In this document: positions 17,083 to 26,031 of the stretch, piece after piece | Layout: each line of letters opens with the position of its first letter | Numbering within the stretch: position 1 is the first letter of the stretch | Origin: Cupriavidus pauculus | GTDB lineage: Bacteria > Pseudomonadota > Gammaproteobacteria > Burkholderiales > Burkholderiaceae | Length of the DNA: 64,000 nucleotides | Reading direction: 5' to 3' | NCBI RefSeq assembly: GCF_008693385.1 | Contig: NZ_CP044065.1 | Span: 1,240,001-1,304,000, forward strand | Program-made: the position numbers and the translations under genes | Notes under the pieces: model-generated | Told to the model about the DNA's origin: nothing | Seen by the model: the letters and a program-made list of their open reading frames with translations, nothing else | Databases searched by the model: none

Positions 17083-18780
17083 ATGTGTGGTTATCCAGTC
17101 GCTGCCGTAAATTCCGCAATGTCGGGCCTGCCCGCCCGGCGCGGCACGCGTCCGTCCATCACCGCCATTGCCATGAATACCATCGCTATCCTGCTATCGG
17201 CCTTTCTGCTGTCGGTGTTCGCACTGCTGGCATTCATCTGGGCCATGCAGCGCGGCCTGTTCGATACCTCGCCGGACGCCGCGCGCGTGATCTTCTCCGA
17301 AGGCGAGACCGGTCACCCCGAAGATCCTTCCGCGCCGAACGGCGGCCAGGGCATCGTCGATCCGTCGCGCGATGCGGCCGACCGCTCGTCCGCGCAGGTC
17401 GTGTTCCTGTTCCTGTGCTGCGCGATGGTCTGGCTCGTGGTCGCGTCGGCGGCCGGGCTGACGGCCTCCATCAAGCTGCACGAGCCGGATCTGTTCGCAT
17501 CGGTGCCGTGGCTGTCGTTCGGCCGCATCCGTACCATCCACCTCAATGCCGTGGCCTATGGCTGGGCGCCGATGGCCGGGCTCGGCATCGCGCTGTTCCT
17601 GCTGCCTCGGCTGCTCAAGACGCCGCTCGTCGGGGGACGCTGGGCCGTGGTGGGCGCCGCGATCTGGAATGCCGCGCTGATCGCGGGCATCGGCAGCATC
17701 GGGGCCGGGATCTCGGACGGCCTCGAATGGCTCGAGATTCCGTGGCAGGTCGATATCCTGTTCGTCGCGGGCGGGGCGCTGGTCGGTATTCCGCTCTTGC
17801 TCACGCTCGTCAACCGCACCGTCAGCCATCTGTACGTCTCGGTCTGGTATATGGGGTGCGCGCTGTTCTGGTTCCCGGTGCTGTTCCTCGTGGCCAACTT
17901 CCCGGGGCTGCATTTCGGCGTGGAGCAGGCGACCATGAACTGGTGGTTCGGCCACAACGTGCTGGGCCTGTTTTACACGCCGCTCGCGCTGGCCTCCATC
18001 TACTATTGCCTGCCCAAGATCATCGGGCAGCCCGTGAGGTCGTATGGCATGTCGCTGCTCGGTTTCTGGGCGCTGGCGTTCTTCTACGGGCAGGTTGGCG
18101 GCCACCATCTGGTGGGCGGTCCGGTGCCGGGCTGGCTCGTCACGCTGTCCATCGTGCAGAGCATGATGATGCTGATTCCGGTCATCGCGTTCTCGATCAA
18201 CCTGCACCAGACGCTGAAGGGCAACTTCCGCCGGCTGATCGACTCGCCAACGCTGCGTTTCGTGACGTTCGGCAGCATGATGTACACGGTCAGTTCCGCG
18301 CAGGGCTCGTTCGAGGCGCTGCGGGCCGTCAACCGTATCACGCACTTCACGCACTACACGGTCGCGCACGCGCATATCGGGCTCTATGCGTTCGTGAGCT
18401 TCGCGTTCTTCGGCGCGATCTACTTCATTCTCCCGCGCGTGATCGGCCGCGAATGGCCGTACCGCTGGATGATCTACTGCCACTTCTGGCTCGCCGCCGG
18501 CGGCATCGGCGTGTACTTCGTCGGCTTGTCGATCGGCGGCTGGTACCAGGGGCTCGCCATGCTCGACGCCTCGCGCCCGTTCATGGATTCGGTGACGCTG
18601 ACCATTCCGTACCTCAAGGCCCGGTCGATCGGCGGCGCGATGATGCTGGTCAGCCATCTGTTCTTCGCCGCCAATTTCGTCAGCGCGATCTTCGGGCTCG
18701 GTCCCAATCGCCACCGGCCGGCCCTGTTCCATCAGGGACGCGATGGGCATGAGGGTCGAAACCCCGCGCAGGGAGTCTGA
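17083..18780 (+). CDS. C-type heme-copper oxidase subunit I (CcoN-like) with CcoS-like N-terminus
   Basis: The catalytic subunit of a cbb3-related terminal oxidase, with about 12 membrane helices. Residues about 31-75 (MNTIAILLSAFLL, then WAMQRGLFDTSPDAARVIFS) resemble CcoS, the small cbb3 assembly protein, and precede the CcoN core. Core landmarks are RIRTIHLNAVAYGW (low-spin heme His), NWWFGHNVLGLFY, GQVGGHHLVGG (CuB His pair), GSMMYTVSSAQGSFEALRAV (region of the cross-linked Tyr) and HYTVAHAHIGLYAF (heme ligands). The start at 17083 has GAGGGAAG before it and gives 565 residues; an ATG at 17173 would give 535 and begin at the CcoS-like helix. The ccoO-like gene follows 3 bp later. It could also be related to NorB-type reductases, but the HH motif and CcoO partner favour an oxidase. 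Confidence 0.88.
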   Translation: MCGYPVAAVNSAMSGLPARRGTRPSITAIAMNTIAILLSAFLLSVFALLAFIWAMQRGLFDTSPDAARVIFSEGETGHPEDPSAPNGGQGIVDPSRDAADRSSAQVVFLFLCCAMVWLVVASAAGLTASIKLHEPDLFASVPWLSFGRIRTIHLNAVAYGWAPMAGLGIALFLLPRLLKTPLVGGRWAVVGAAIWNAALIAGIGSIGAGISDGLEWLEIPWQVDILFVAGGALVGIPLLLTLVNRTVSHLYVSVWYMGCALFWFPVLFLVANFPGLHFGVEQATMNWWFGHNVLGLFYTPLALASIYYCLPKIIGQPVRSYGMSLLGFWALAFFYGQVGGHHLVGGPVPGWLVTLSIVQSMMMLIPVIAFSINLHQTLKGNFRRLIDSPTLRFVTFGSMMYTVSSAQGSFEALRAVNRITHFTHYTVAHAHIGLYAFVSFAFFGAIYFILPRVIGREWPYRWMIYCHFWLAAGGIGVYFVGLSIGGWYQGLAMLDASRPFMDSVTLTIPYLKARSIGGAMMLVSHLFFAANFVSAIFGLGPNRHRPALFHQGRDGHEGRNPAQGV

Positions 18781-18783
18781 ACC

Positions 18784-19383
18784 GTGAACAATGAAAGCGC
18801 CCTGCTGGCCGGGGGCATGACCATGCTGGCGCTGGCCACGAGCGCGCTGGTCGTGATTCCGTACCTCCAGCTCAAGGACATCAAGCCGACCGAAGGCATC
18901 AAGCCGTACACGGCCGCGCAGCTGCGCGGGCGCGAGGTCTATATCGCCAACGGCTGCATCTACTGCCATTCGCAGCAGCCGCGCGACAGCAGCTTCGCGC
19001 CCGATGCCAGGCGTGGATGGGGCCGGGTCTCGGTGGCCGGCGATTACTACTACGACAATCCGCATCTGCTCGGCACGATGCGGACCGGACCGGACCTCAT
19101 GAATATCGGTGTGCGGCAGCCGAGCGCGGACTGGCACCTGGGCCATCTGTACCAGCCGCGCGCGTACGTGGGCGGCAGCATCATGCCGAGCTATCCGTAC
19201 CTGTTCGACGTGAAGGATGCGGCCGAGCCCGGCGACAAGCCCGTGGCGCTGCCGCCCGGCTACGCGCCGCCGAACAAGGTGGTGGTGCCGAAGGCGGAGG
19301 CGCTGGACCTCGTGGCCTATCTGCAGTCGCTGAACCGGACCGGCGCGGTATTGCCGCCGGACGGCGGCATGTCCCCGAAATAA
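18784..19383 (+). CDS. C-type oxidase subunit II (CcoO-like monoheme cytochrome c)
   Basis: This 199-residue membrane-anchored cytochrome c passes electrons to the CcoN-like subunit. It starts with GTG at 18784, only 3 bp after the previous stop. One N-terminal helix (LAGGMTMLALATSALVVIPY) is followed by the heme c site CIYCH (Cys58, Cys61, His62) and the distal Met in GSIMPSYPYL. The spacing YxANGCIYCHSQ is typical of CcoO. No CuA site is present, as expected for C-type oxidases. Confidence 0.93.
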   Translation: MNNESALLAGGMTMLALATSALVVIPYLQLKDIKPTEGIKPYTAAQLRGREVYIANGCIYCHSQQPRDSSFAPDARRGWGRVSVAGDYYYDNPHLLGTMRTGPDLMNIGVRQPSADWHLGHLYQPRAYVGGSIMPSYPYLFDVKDAAEPGDKPVALPPGYAPPNKVVVPKAEALDLVAYLQSLNRTGAVLPPDGGMSPK

Positions 19384-19399
19384 GCACGGAGCCTCGCAG

Positions 19400-20008
19400 A
19401 TGGATGAACGATCCGAAACCCAGCAGGCCGCGGCGGCACGGGCGCGCGAGAACGTCGACCCGCATGAGGGCAGGGCGCCGATTCCCAGGACGGTGCTCGC
19501 GCTGATTGCGGGGCTGATCGCGTTTGGCGCGATCTATATCCTGATGGCGCCGATCAACGTGCCGTCGGGGCTCGGCGACGCGCGCACGACCGCCGATCTG
19601 GTCGGCAAGCCCAGGCCGGCCGGCGGCGCGGTGGATGGCGCGGCGGTGTTCCAGAGCCGCTGCGTGGCCTGCCATCAGGCCACGGGGCAGGGCCTGCCCG
19701 GCGTGTTTCCGCCGCTGGCCGCGTCGGAATGGGTCAATGGCAAGGACACCCGGCTCGCGGCCATCGTGCTGCGGGGAGTCAACGGCAAGCTGACCGTCAG
19801 GGGGACGGCCTACAACGGGGCGATGCCGCCGTTTGCGGACCAGCTCGGCGATGCGGAGCTGGCGGCCGTGCTGACGCATGTGCGCAGCCAGTGGGGCAAT
19901 ACGTCGCCGCCGGTCACGGCGGAGACCGTGGCGGCGGTCCGGGCCGAGACCGCGGACATGAAGGCGCCGTTCGATGGCGACGCGGCGCTCGGCAGTCCGG
20001 GTGGCTAG
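19400..20008 (+). CDS. Membrane-anchored monoheme cytochrome c
   Basis: The 202-residue protein has an N-terminal cytosolic tail, one membrane helix (VLALIAGLIAFGAIYILMAP) and a periplasmic class I cytochrome c domain with CVACH (Cys88, Cys91, His92) and distal Met in YNGAMPPF. It occupies the position of CcoP in cbb3 operons but has one heme site instead of two. It probably carries electrons to the CcoO-like subunit. It lies 16 bp downstream of that gene. Confidence 0.9.
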   Translation: MDERSETQQAAAARARENVDPHEGRAPIPRTVLALIAGLIAFGAIYILMAPINVPSGLGDARTTADLVGKPRPAGGAVDGAAVFQSRCVACHQATGQGLPGVFPPLAASEWVNGKDTRLAAIVLRGVNGKLTVRGTAYNGAMPPFADQLGDAELAAVLTHVRSQWGNTSPPVTAETVAAVRAETADMKAPFDGDAALGSPGG

Positions 20009-20750
20009 CGGGGCGAGCGTCGTTTCCCATGCCGGGGCGCGACCGCGCTGGCCGGTGGTATGGCTGCTGCTTGTCATTTCGCTGAGCGGCGCGGGGCTCT
20101 ATGCGCTGACGGACGGGCTGACCGCGTGGACGCTCGATCAGCGGCGCGAGAACCGGATCGCGGCGGGGGCGATGCGGCTGCCAGCCGTGGCGGTTTGGGA
20201 CCAGCAGGGGCGGGAGGCGGTGTGGTTCGGCGCCGACGCCAGCGATCTGCCCGATGCCCGTTTGGGGGCCGCCGCGTCGCCCCCGGCGCAGTCCTCCCCG
20301 CAGGACGCGATCTATCTGGTCGATGTCATCTACACGCGCTGCATGACCGTCTGTCGTGCGCTGGGCGCCGAGTTTGCGCAACTGCAGGCCCGCATCGCGG
20401 CCGACGGCTTGTCGGGGCGCATCGGATTGCGCTCGCTGTCGTTCGACCCGCGCGACGGGGTCGCGGATCTGGCGGGGTATGGGCGCGAGCACCGTGCGCG
20501 GCTACCGGACTGGGCCGTGGCCACCGCGGCCGATCCCACGGCCATGCGGGCGCTGCTGCGGGAGGCGGATGTGATTGCCATTCCGGACGGGTTTGGGGGC
20601 TTCGAGCATAACGGCGGCCTGCATGTAGTGGATGCACGGGGCCGTGTTCTCGGGACGTTCACGCTCGAGGCGTATCAGGACGCGTACGCGTTCGCGCGCG
20701 CCGCGTTGCCCGCCGCCGGCGCGGCGAACGTCGACGGCGGGGCGCCGTGA
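19974..20750 (+). CDS. SCO1/SenC-family copper chaperone
   Basis: SCO/SenC proteins deliver copper to heme-copper oxidases; in C-type enzymes the target is CuB because no CuA exists. The 258-residue form begins at 19974 and overlaps the cytochrome c gene by 35 bp. A GTG at 20001 would shorten it by nine residues and overlap by only 8 bp, and is equally plausible. A membrane helix (VVWLLLVISLSGAGLYAL) precedes a thioredoxin-like domain with CMTVC (Cys123, Cys127) in the SCO CxxxC position. A His follows in HNGGLHVVD. The middle is somewhat divergent from classical SCO1, but all three copper ligands are suggested. Confidence 0.82.
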   Translation: MATRRSAVRVASGASVVSHAGARPRWPVVWLLLVISLSGAGLYALTDGLTAWTLDQRRENRIAAGAMRLPAVAVWDQQGREAVWFGADASDLPDARLGAAASPPAQSSPQDAIYLVDVIYTRCMTVCRALGAEFAQLQARIAADGLSGRIGLRSLSFDPRDGVADLAGYGREHRARLPDWAVATAADPTAMRALLREADVIAIPDGFGGFEHNGGLHVVDARGRVLGTFTLEAYQDAYAFARAALPAAGAANVDGGAP

Positions 20751-21373
20751 TGCGCGGGCCGATGCTCCCCCGCGCCGCATGGCTGGCCGCCGCCGGCCTG
20801 CTCGCGCTCCCCCCCATCCGCACCGTGCTCGAAGGCTCGATGGCGTTGCAGATGCTGGTGCTTCTGCCAGCCGTATTCGCGCTGGGCTTCCTGCTGCCCG
20901 GCTTCCTCGCGCCCCGCACCCGCGGGCAACTGGCCGCAACGCTGCGGCCTGCCGCGCTGGCGCTGCTCGTCATCGCCACCGTCGGCTATGGCGCCTGGAT
21001 GCTGCCGATCGCGCTCGACCTCACCCGTCTCTCCGTCCCCGTCAACCTCGCCAAATACGCCACCGTGCTGGCCGCCGGCATGGCTGCCTATGTCGCCTGC
21101 CGGGTCAGCGCGTGGCCCCTCGTGCTGTTCTTTGGCGGCAATATGGTCTGGATGGGCCTGACGGTCGGCGCGCTCTTCCTCGACGCCGAGACCCGGCTGT
21201 GCGCCAGCTACCTGATGGGCGACCAGCGCGTGGCCGGTGCCGGCCTGATCGCATGGTCCGTCGCGCTCGGCGGGTGGCTGCTGGTCTGGGTGGGCCGGCG
21301 CGCTAACCATTCCGGGCGCCCTAAAGAGTTGCGTGGATCTGCCGTTAATGCGGGCGACGTGGGTTCTCATTGA
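20750..21373 (+). CDS. Polytopic membrane protein of the oxidase cluster
   Basis: The 207-residue protein starts at an ATG at 20750, on the last base of the SCO stop (GTGATG overlap), so it is translationally coupled. About six hydrophobic helices are visible, for example LQMLVLLPAVFALGFLLPGF and LIAWSVALGGWLLVWV. I recognise no known family. Tight coupling suggests an assembly or accessory role for the C-type oxidase. The C-terminal 25 residues are polar. Confidence 0.75.
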   Translation: MRGPMLPRAAWLAAAGLLALPPIRTVLEGSMALQMLVLLPAVFALGFLLPGFLAPRTRGQLAATLRPAALALLVIATVGYGAWMLPIALDLTRLSVPVNLAKYATVLAAGMAAYVACRVSAWPLVLFFGGNMVWMGLTVGALFLDAETRLCASYLMGDQRVAGAGLIAWSVALGGWLLVWVGRRANHSGRPKELRGSAVNAGDVGSH

Positions 21374-21512
21374 TTGCAGAGCGTAGCGGCAGGCGTGCCG
21401 CCAGACGCCGGGGGCCACGCGGGGTCGATATGGCGTCGATGAAGGGAGCCACGTCAGAGCTTCCTCTCCGGGATCGCGAAAGATATCGCGCCCATCTCAA
21501 AGGGCTAAGTGC

Positions 21513-22697
21513 ATGCTGAGAAGAATCAAGGCGGAGCAGCTGCAGGTCGGAATGTTCGTTGCCAGGCTCGGCGGACCCTGGATCAACCACCCGTTCTGGC
21601 GCTCCCGCTTCCTCGTCACGAGCGACGAGCAGGTCGAGCAGATCCAGGCGGCCAACGTGCAGGATGTCTGGATCGACATCCTCAAGGGCCGCAATTTGCC
21701 CACGCCCGCCACGCCGGATGCGATGGAGGCGGACGTCACGGACGACGACGGGACCGAGTTCGAGGACGAACTCGAGCGCGCGCGCGAACTGATCAAGTCC
21801 GCGCGGCAGCTGGTCGGCAACATGTTCGGCGACGTGCGGATGGGACGCGCGCTGGAAAGCCAGGGTGCGCTGCTGCTCGTGGACGCCGCATCCAATTCGC
21901 TGACGCGGCATTCGCAGGCGCTGATCGCGCTGTCGCGGCTCAAGGAGAAGGACGACTACTCCTATCTGCATGCGTTTTCGGTCTGCGTGCTGATGATTGC
22001 CGTCGGCCGTACGCTCAAGCTGCCCGATGGCGAAGTGCGCGAACTCGGGATTGCGGGCCTGATGCACGATATCGGCAAGCTCACGCTGCCCGAATCGATC
22101 CTGCAGAAGGGGCCGGACCTCACGCCGCGGGAAGAAGAGGCCATGCGGCGGCATCCGTCGGCGGGATACCGGATCCTGAACGAGGCGCGGCTCTATACCA
22201 ATATTCCGCTCGACGTCTGCGTCCACCATCACGAGCGCGTGGACGGGCGCGGGTATCCGTTCGGCCTGGTCGAGCACGAGATCAGCGTGCACGCGAAGAT
22301 CGCGGCCATCTGCGATACCTACGATTCGCTGACTTCGCCACGCCCCGGACATCTGCCGTGGTCGCCGGCGCGGGCCATGGAATATATCGCGGTGCGGGTC
22401 GATACGCTGTTCGACCGGCGCGTGTTCAAGGCATTTACGCGCACGGTGGGGATCTATCCGATCGGCACCGTGCTGCGGCTGCGGTCGAACCGGCTGGCGG
22501 TGGTGTGCGGGCAGAACGAGGACGAACCGCTACGGCCGCGGGTCATGGCGTTCTACTCGGTATCGGAATCGGTCGCGCAGGCGCCGCAATTGATCGACCT
22601 GATGCACAGCGACGAGACGGTCGTGGCGTTCGAGGACGCGCGGCAGTGGGGGTATTCGGACGAACAGCTGATGGCGATGTACGCGCCGCACGGATAG
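21513..22697 (+). CDS. HD-GYP domain protein (c-di-GMP phosphodiesterase type)
   Basis: The 394-residue protein begins with a DUF3391-type region (MLRRIKAEQLQVGMFVARLG) and has an HD-GYP domain in the centre. Metal and signature residues are visible: His152 in YSYLHAFSV, MHDIGK (His185, Asp186), VHHHERVDGRGYP (GYP at about 247-249) and ICDTYDSLTS. HD-GYP proteins usually hydrolyse cyclic di-GMP to GMP and so affect motility, adhesion or biofilm. No receiver domain or membrane helix is present, so it is a cytosolic enzyme. It stands alone between the oxidase cluster and the convergent purT. Confidence 0.93.
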   Translation: MLRRIKAEQLQVGMFVARLGGPWINHPFWRSRFLVTSDEQVEQIQAANVQDVWIDILKGRNLPTPATPDAMEADVTDDDGTEFEDELERARELIKSARQLVGNMFGDVRMGRALESQGALLLVDAASNSLTRHSQALIALSRLKEKDDYSYLHAFSVCVLMIAVGRTLKLPDGEVRELGIAGLMHDIGKLTLPESILQKGPDLTPREEEAMRRHPSAGYRILNEARLYTNIPLDVCVHHHERVDGRGYPFGLVEHEISVHAKIAAICDTYDSLTSPRPGHLPWSPARAMEYIAVRVDTLFDRRVFKAFTRTVGIYPIGTVLRLRSNRLAVVCGQNEDEPLRPRVMAFYSVSESVAQAPQLIDLMHSDETVVAFEDARQWGYSDEQLMAMYAPHG

Positions 22698-22705
22698 GGC
22701 CGGTC

Positions 22706-22730
22706 GCCCTCTCCGGGCGGGAGAGGGCGC
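22706..22730. terminator. Bidirectional hairpin between HD-GYP gene and purT
   Basis: CGCCCTCTCC and GGAGAGGGCG form a perfect 10-bp stem with a 5-base loop, centred in the 39-bp gap between two convergent genes. The position suits a bidirectional terminator. The sequence is one of the CCCTCTCC/GGAGAGGG hairpin family of this window. Confidence 0.6.
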
Positions 22731-22736
22731 TGCCGA

Positions 22737-23939
22737 TCAGGCCACGCGCGGCTTCACGCGGCTGGCCGCGTCCTTCGCGCGCTCGCGCGCGACTTCCACG
22801 TCTTCCGCATAGGCCAGCGCCACACCCATCCGGCGCTTGGTGAAGCTCTCCGGCTTGCCGAACAGCCGCACTTCGGTCTGCGGCACGGTCAGTGCATCGG
22901 CCACGCCATCGAAGACCACACCGGTCGCATCCACGCCGCCATAGATCACCGCGCTGGCGCCGGGGCTCTTCAGCGCCGTGCTGACCGGCAGGCCCAGGAT
23001 CGCGCGCGCATGCAGTTCGAACTCGTTCTGCCACTGGGTAATCATCGTCACCATGCCCGTATCGTGCGGACGCGGGCTGACCTCGCTGAACCAGACCTGT
23101 TCGCCCTTGACGAACAACTCCACGCCGAACAGGCCCTGCCCGCCGAGGTTGCCCGTGACTTCGCGCGCGATATGCTGGGCGGTCTGCAGTGCCTTCGGGT
23201 GCATCGGATGCGGCTGCCAGCTTTCGACGTAGTCGCCGCTGACCTGCACGTGGCCGATCGGCTCACAGAAATGGGTTTCGACATCGCCGTCCGCACCCTT
23301 GGCGCGCACCGTCAGCAGCGTGATCTCGTAGTCGAAATCGATAAAGCCCTCCACGATGATGCGGCCATGGCTCACGCGGCCGCCGGCCATCGCGTAATCC
23401 CACGCGGCCTTGACGTCCGCCGGGCCGTCGATCTTGCTCTGGCCCTTGCCCGAGCTGCTCATCACGGGCTTGACCACGCACGGGTAGCCGATACCGCCGT
23501 CGATCGCGGCCTGCAGTTCTTCGAGCGAATCGCAGAACTTGTACGGGCTGGTCGGCAGGTTCAGCGTTTCCGCCGCCAGACGGCGAATGCCTTCGCGATC
23601 CATGGTCAGGCGCGCCGCGCGCGCGGTCGGGATCACACGGACGACGCCGGCCGCTTCCAGCGCCTCGAGCGTCGGCGTGGCGATGGCCTCGATTTCCGGC
23701 ACGACCAGATCGGGCCGCTCGGCCTCGATCAGCGCGCGCAGCTGGTCGCCATCGGTCATCGCGATGGTGCGCGCGTGGTGCGCAACCTGCTGACCCGGCG
23801 CGTTCTCGTAACGATCGACGGCGATCGTCTCGACGCCGAGCCGCTGCAGCGCGATCAGGACTTCCTTGCCGAGCTCGCCCGAGCCGAGCAGCATGACTTT
23901 GGTGGCCGAGGGGGAGAGGGGAGTTCCGAGCGTGGTCAT
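22737..23939 (-). CDS. purT: PurT, formate-dependent GAR transformylase
   Basis: PurT makes formylglycinamide ribonucleotide from GAR, formate and ATP in purine synthesis. The start at 23939 ([20 protein letters not shown]) gives 400 residues; family members are about 390-400. ATP-grasp features are present: [13 protein letters not shown] (N-terminal Rossmann-like), [13 protein letters not shown] (nucleotide loop), [16 protein letters not shown] and [16 protein letters not shown]. The gene is convergent with the HD-GYP gene. It is transcribed in the same direction as the upstream LysR gene, with a 43-bp gap. Confidence 0.95.
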   Translation of the reverse strand: MTTLGTPLSPSATKVMLLGSGELGKEVLIALQRLGVETIAVDRYENAPGQQVAHHARTIAMTDGDQLRALIEAERPDLVVPEIEAIATPTLEALEAAGVVRVIPTARAARLTMDREGIRRLAAETLNLPTSPYKFCDSLEELQAAIDGGIGYPCVVKPVMSSSGKGQSKIDGPADVKAAWDYAMAGGRVSHGRIIVEGFIDFDYEITLLTVRAKGADGDVETHFCEPIGHVQVSGDYVESWQPHPMHPKALQTAQHIAREVTGNLGGQGLFGVELFVKGEQVWFSEVSPRPHDTGMVTMITQWQNEFELHARAILGLPVSTALKSPGASAVIYGGVDATGVVFDGVADALTVPQTEVRLFGKPESFTKRRMGVALAYAEDVEVARERAKDAASRVKPRVA

Positions 23940-23982
23940 GGCGGTGTACGGAGGGGGCAAATGAAAAGCGGCATTGTAACGC

Positions 23983-24885
23983 TTACGGCCTGCGACGCTC
24001 GGCACTGGTCTTCTGCAGCATCTCGTACAACTGCGCCGCCGCCGGCGACAGCGACCGTCCCCGCCGCCGGATCAGCCCCACCGTGCGCGTGACGGTCGGT
24101 TCCACCAGCGGCACGCTCTTGAGCGTCGGGTGCTTGCCCGGCGGCATCGCCAGCCGCGGCACGGCCGCCACGCCCAGCCCGGCCTCGACGAGGCTCACCA
24201 GCGTGGACACGTGCCGCACCTCGCAATACCACTGCGGCCGCACGGGCACGTCGGTCAGCGCCAGGTCGAGCAGCATCCGGTTGCCGCTGGCCTTGCCGAC
24301 GGTCATGTAGTCGTACTGGCCAAGCTCGGACCACGTGACCTTGCGCTTGCGCGCCAGCGGATGATCGGGCGGACAGGCCACGACGAACGGCTCCTTGAGC
24401 ACGGGTTCGAACTCGACGTCGGGCTCCTGCGTCCCGATGTAGTTGAGCCCGAAGTCCGCCTCGTTCCGCACGACCATATTGAGCACCTCGTTGGCCCCCT
24501 CGTCGATCAGCCGCACCACGATGCGCGGATATCGCGCGTGGTACTGCCGCAGCACCGCGGGCAGGAAATAGCGCACCGCCGACGGCACGCAGGCCACCGT
24601 GACCTCGCCCGTGATGCGCGTGGCGACGTCGCGAATACCCAGCAGCGATTCCTCCAGCCCATTGAGCAACTCGCGCGCCTTGCGCGAGAACTCGCGGCCC
24701 ACGGCCGTCATTTCCACCGACCGCGTGGTGCGATCGAACAACCGGACGCCGAGCGCGTCCTCGAGTTTCTCGATACGCCGCGACAGTGCCGGCTGCGAGA
24801 GATGGAGTTCGGACGCCGCGGCGCGGAAGCTGCTGAGTTCGGCCACCGCGACGAACGCGCGCAGATCGGAGAGATTGAAATTCAT
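23983..24885 (-). CDS. LysR-family regulator of the divergent TTT/MmgE operon
   Basis: The 300-residue protein has an N-terminal winged helix-turn-helix ([20 protein letters not shown]) and a C-terminal periplasmic-binding-like effector domain, the standard LysR plan. It is divergent from the operon at 25014-28351 with a 128-bp gap. That makes it the likely regulator of that pathway, with an organic acid as probable inducer. A dyad with T-N11-A form overlaps its start codon (24884-24898). Confidence 0.93.
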   Translation of the reverse strand: MNFNLSDLRAFVAVAELSSFRAAASELHLSQPALSRRIEKLEDALGVRLFDRTTRSVEMTAVGREFSRKARELLNGLEESLLGIRDVATRITGEVTVACVPSAVRYFLPAVLRQYHARYPRIVVRLIDEGANEVLNMVVRNEADFGLNYIGTQEPDVEFEPVLKEPFVVACPPDHPLARKRKVTWSELGQYDYMTVGKASGNRMLLDLALTDVPVRPQWYCEVRHVSTLVSLVEAGLGVAAVPRLAMPPGKHPTLKSVPLVEPTVTRTVGLIRRRGRSLSPAAAQLYEMLQKTSAERRRP

Positions 24886-24898
24886 GCAAACCTTGCAT
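24884..24898. promoter_or_regulatory. LysR-type dyad overlapping the regulator's start codon
   Basis: ATGCAA-ACC-TTGCAT is a perfect 15-bp inverted repeat fitting the LysR pattern T-N11-A. Its left edge is part of the ATG of the LysR gene at 24885. Binding here would block the regulator's own expression while placing it about 115 bp before the divergent operon start. Site identity is inferred; no footprint is available. Confidence 0.6.
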
Positions 24899-25013
24899 CA
24901 ATCGTGAGAAAAGTTGCAATTCACAGTTTATCACCGGGCGTGGATGATACGGACTCGAAAGCAGGATCCAAGAAAACACGCCCGGTGCGGAACCGAGGCG
25001 CAATGGAGGAGAC

Positions 25014-25991
25014 ATGAACCCGACCCGCCGGACGCTGCTCAAGGCCAGCGCGATGCTGCTCGCCGTCCCTGGCCTCGCGGAGGCCCAGGACCCCTTTCCC
25101 AACAAGCCGCTGCGCTACGTCGTGCCGGTATCCGCGGGCGGCGGTTCCGACCTGATCGGCCGTACCGTCGCGGACCGCTGGGGCCGCGCGCTGGGCCAGT
25201 CGATGGTGGTGGAGAACCAGGCCGGCGGCGGTGGGGTGATCGCCTGCCAGATGACGGCCAAGGCCACGGCCGACGGCTATACCGTGATGCAGGGCTATGT
25301 GGCCACGCACGGCACGAACCCGGCCACGCGCAAGGTGCCGTACGACCCGGTCAGGGATTTCACGCCCATCGGCATGATCGGTGCCACGCCGAACGTGCTG
25401 GTGATCGGCGCGAACGTACCCGCCTCGAACCTCGGCGAGTTCATCGACTACGTGCGCAAGCATCCGGGCGCGGTGAACTACGGCTCGGCCGGACCCGGCT
25501 CGCTGACCCATCTGACGATGGAACTGTTCGCGCAGCAGATCAAGGCACAGATGACCCACGCCGCGTATCGCGGCATCGCGCCCGCGTTCAACGACCTGAT
25601 CGGCGGCCAGACACAGGCGATGTTCCCGGGTCTCTCGGCCGCGCTCCCGCATATCCGCTCGGGCCGCGTGAAGCCGCTGGCCGTCACGGGCAACGCGCGC
25701 CATCCGCTGCTCAAGGACACGCCGACGCTCGACGAGGCCGGCCTCAAGGGCTTCGACGCCATGCAGTGGTATGGCGTGGTGGGCCCGGCCGGCATTCCGC
25801 CCGATATCGTGGCCAGACTGAACGGCACGCTGAACACGGTGCTCAAGAGCCCGGACCTGGCGGAGAAGTTGTCGTCGGAGGCGCTGCAGCCGCAGCCGAT
25901 GTCGCCGGACCAGTTCCGCCGCTATATCGCCGACGAAGTGGCGCGCTGGGGCAAGCTCGCGCGCGAACGCGGCATCCATCTCGATACCTGA
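25014..25991 (+). CDS. Bug-type TTT periplasmic solute receptor
   Basis: The 325-residue protein has a signal peptide that starts with RRTLLKASAMLLAVPGLAEA, which also resembles a Tat signal, and the TctC/Bug family fold. Typical blocks are FPNKPLRYVVPVSAGGGSD, VVENQAGGGGVIA and YGSAGPGSLTHLTMELF. Bug proteins bind organic acids in the periplasm. GGAGGAGAC lies upstream of the ATG. No TctA/TctB membrane genes are near, as often for Bug paralogues. It is the first gene of an operon with an MmgE/PrpD gene and a 2-hydroxyacid dehydrogenase, so it likely captures the substrate of that pathway. Confidence 0.92.
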   Translation: MNPTRRTLLKASAMLLAVPGLAEAQDPFPNKPLRYVVPVSAGGGSDLIGRTVADRWGRALGQSMVVENQAGGGGVIACQMTAKATADGYTVMQGYVATHGTNPATRKVPYDPVRDFTPIGMIGATPNVLVIGANVPASNLGEFIDYVRKHPGAVNYGSAGPGSLTHLTMELFAQQIKAQMTHAAYRGIAPAFNDLIGGQTQAMFPGLSAALPHIRSGRVKPLAVTGNARHPLLKDTPTLDEAGLKGFDAMQWYGVVGPAGIPPDIVARLNGTLNTVLKSPDLAEKLSSEALQPQPMSPDQFRRYIADEVARWGKLARERGIHLDT

Positions 25992-26031
25992 TCTCTCCAT
26001 CCCCCACGACTCTTATTCAAGGAAACGATTC

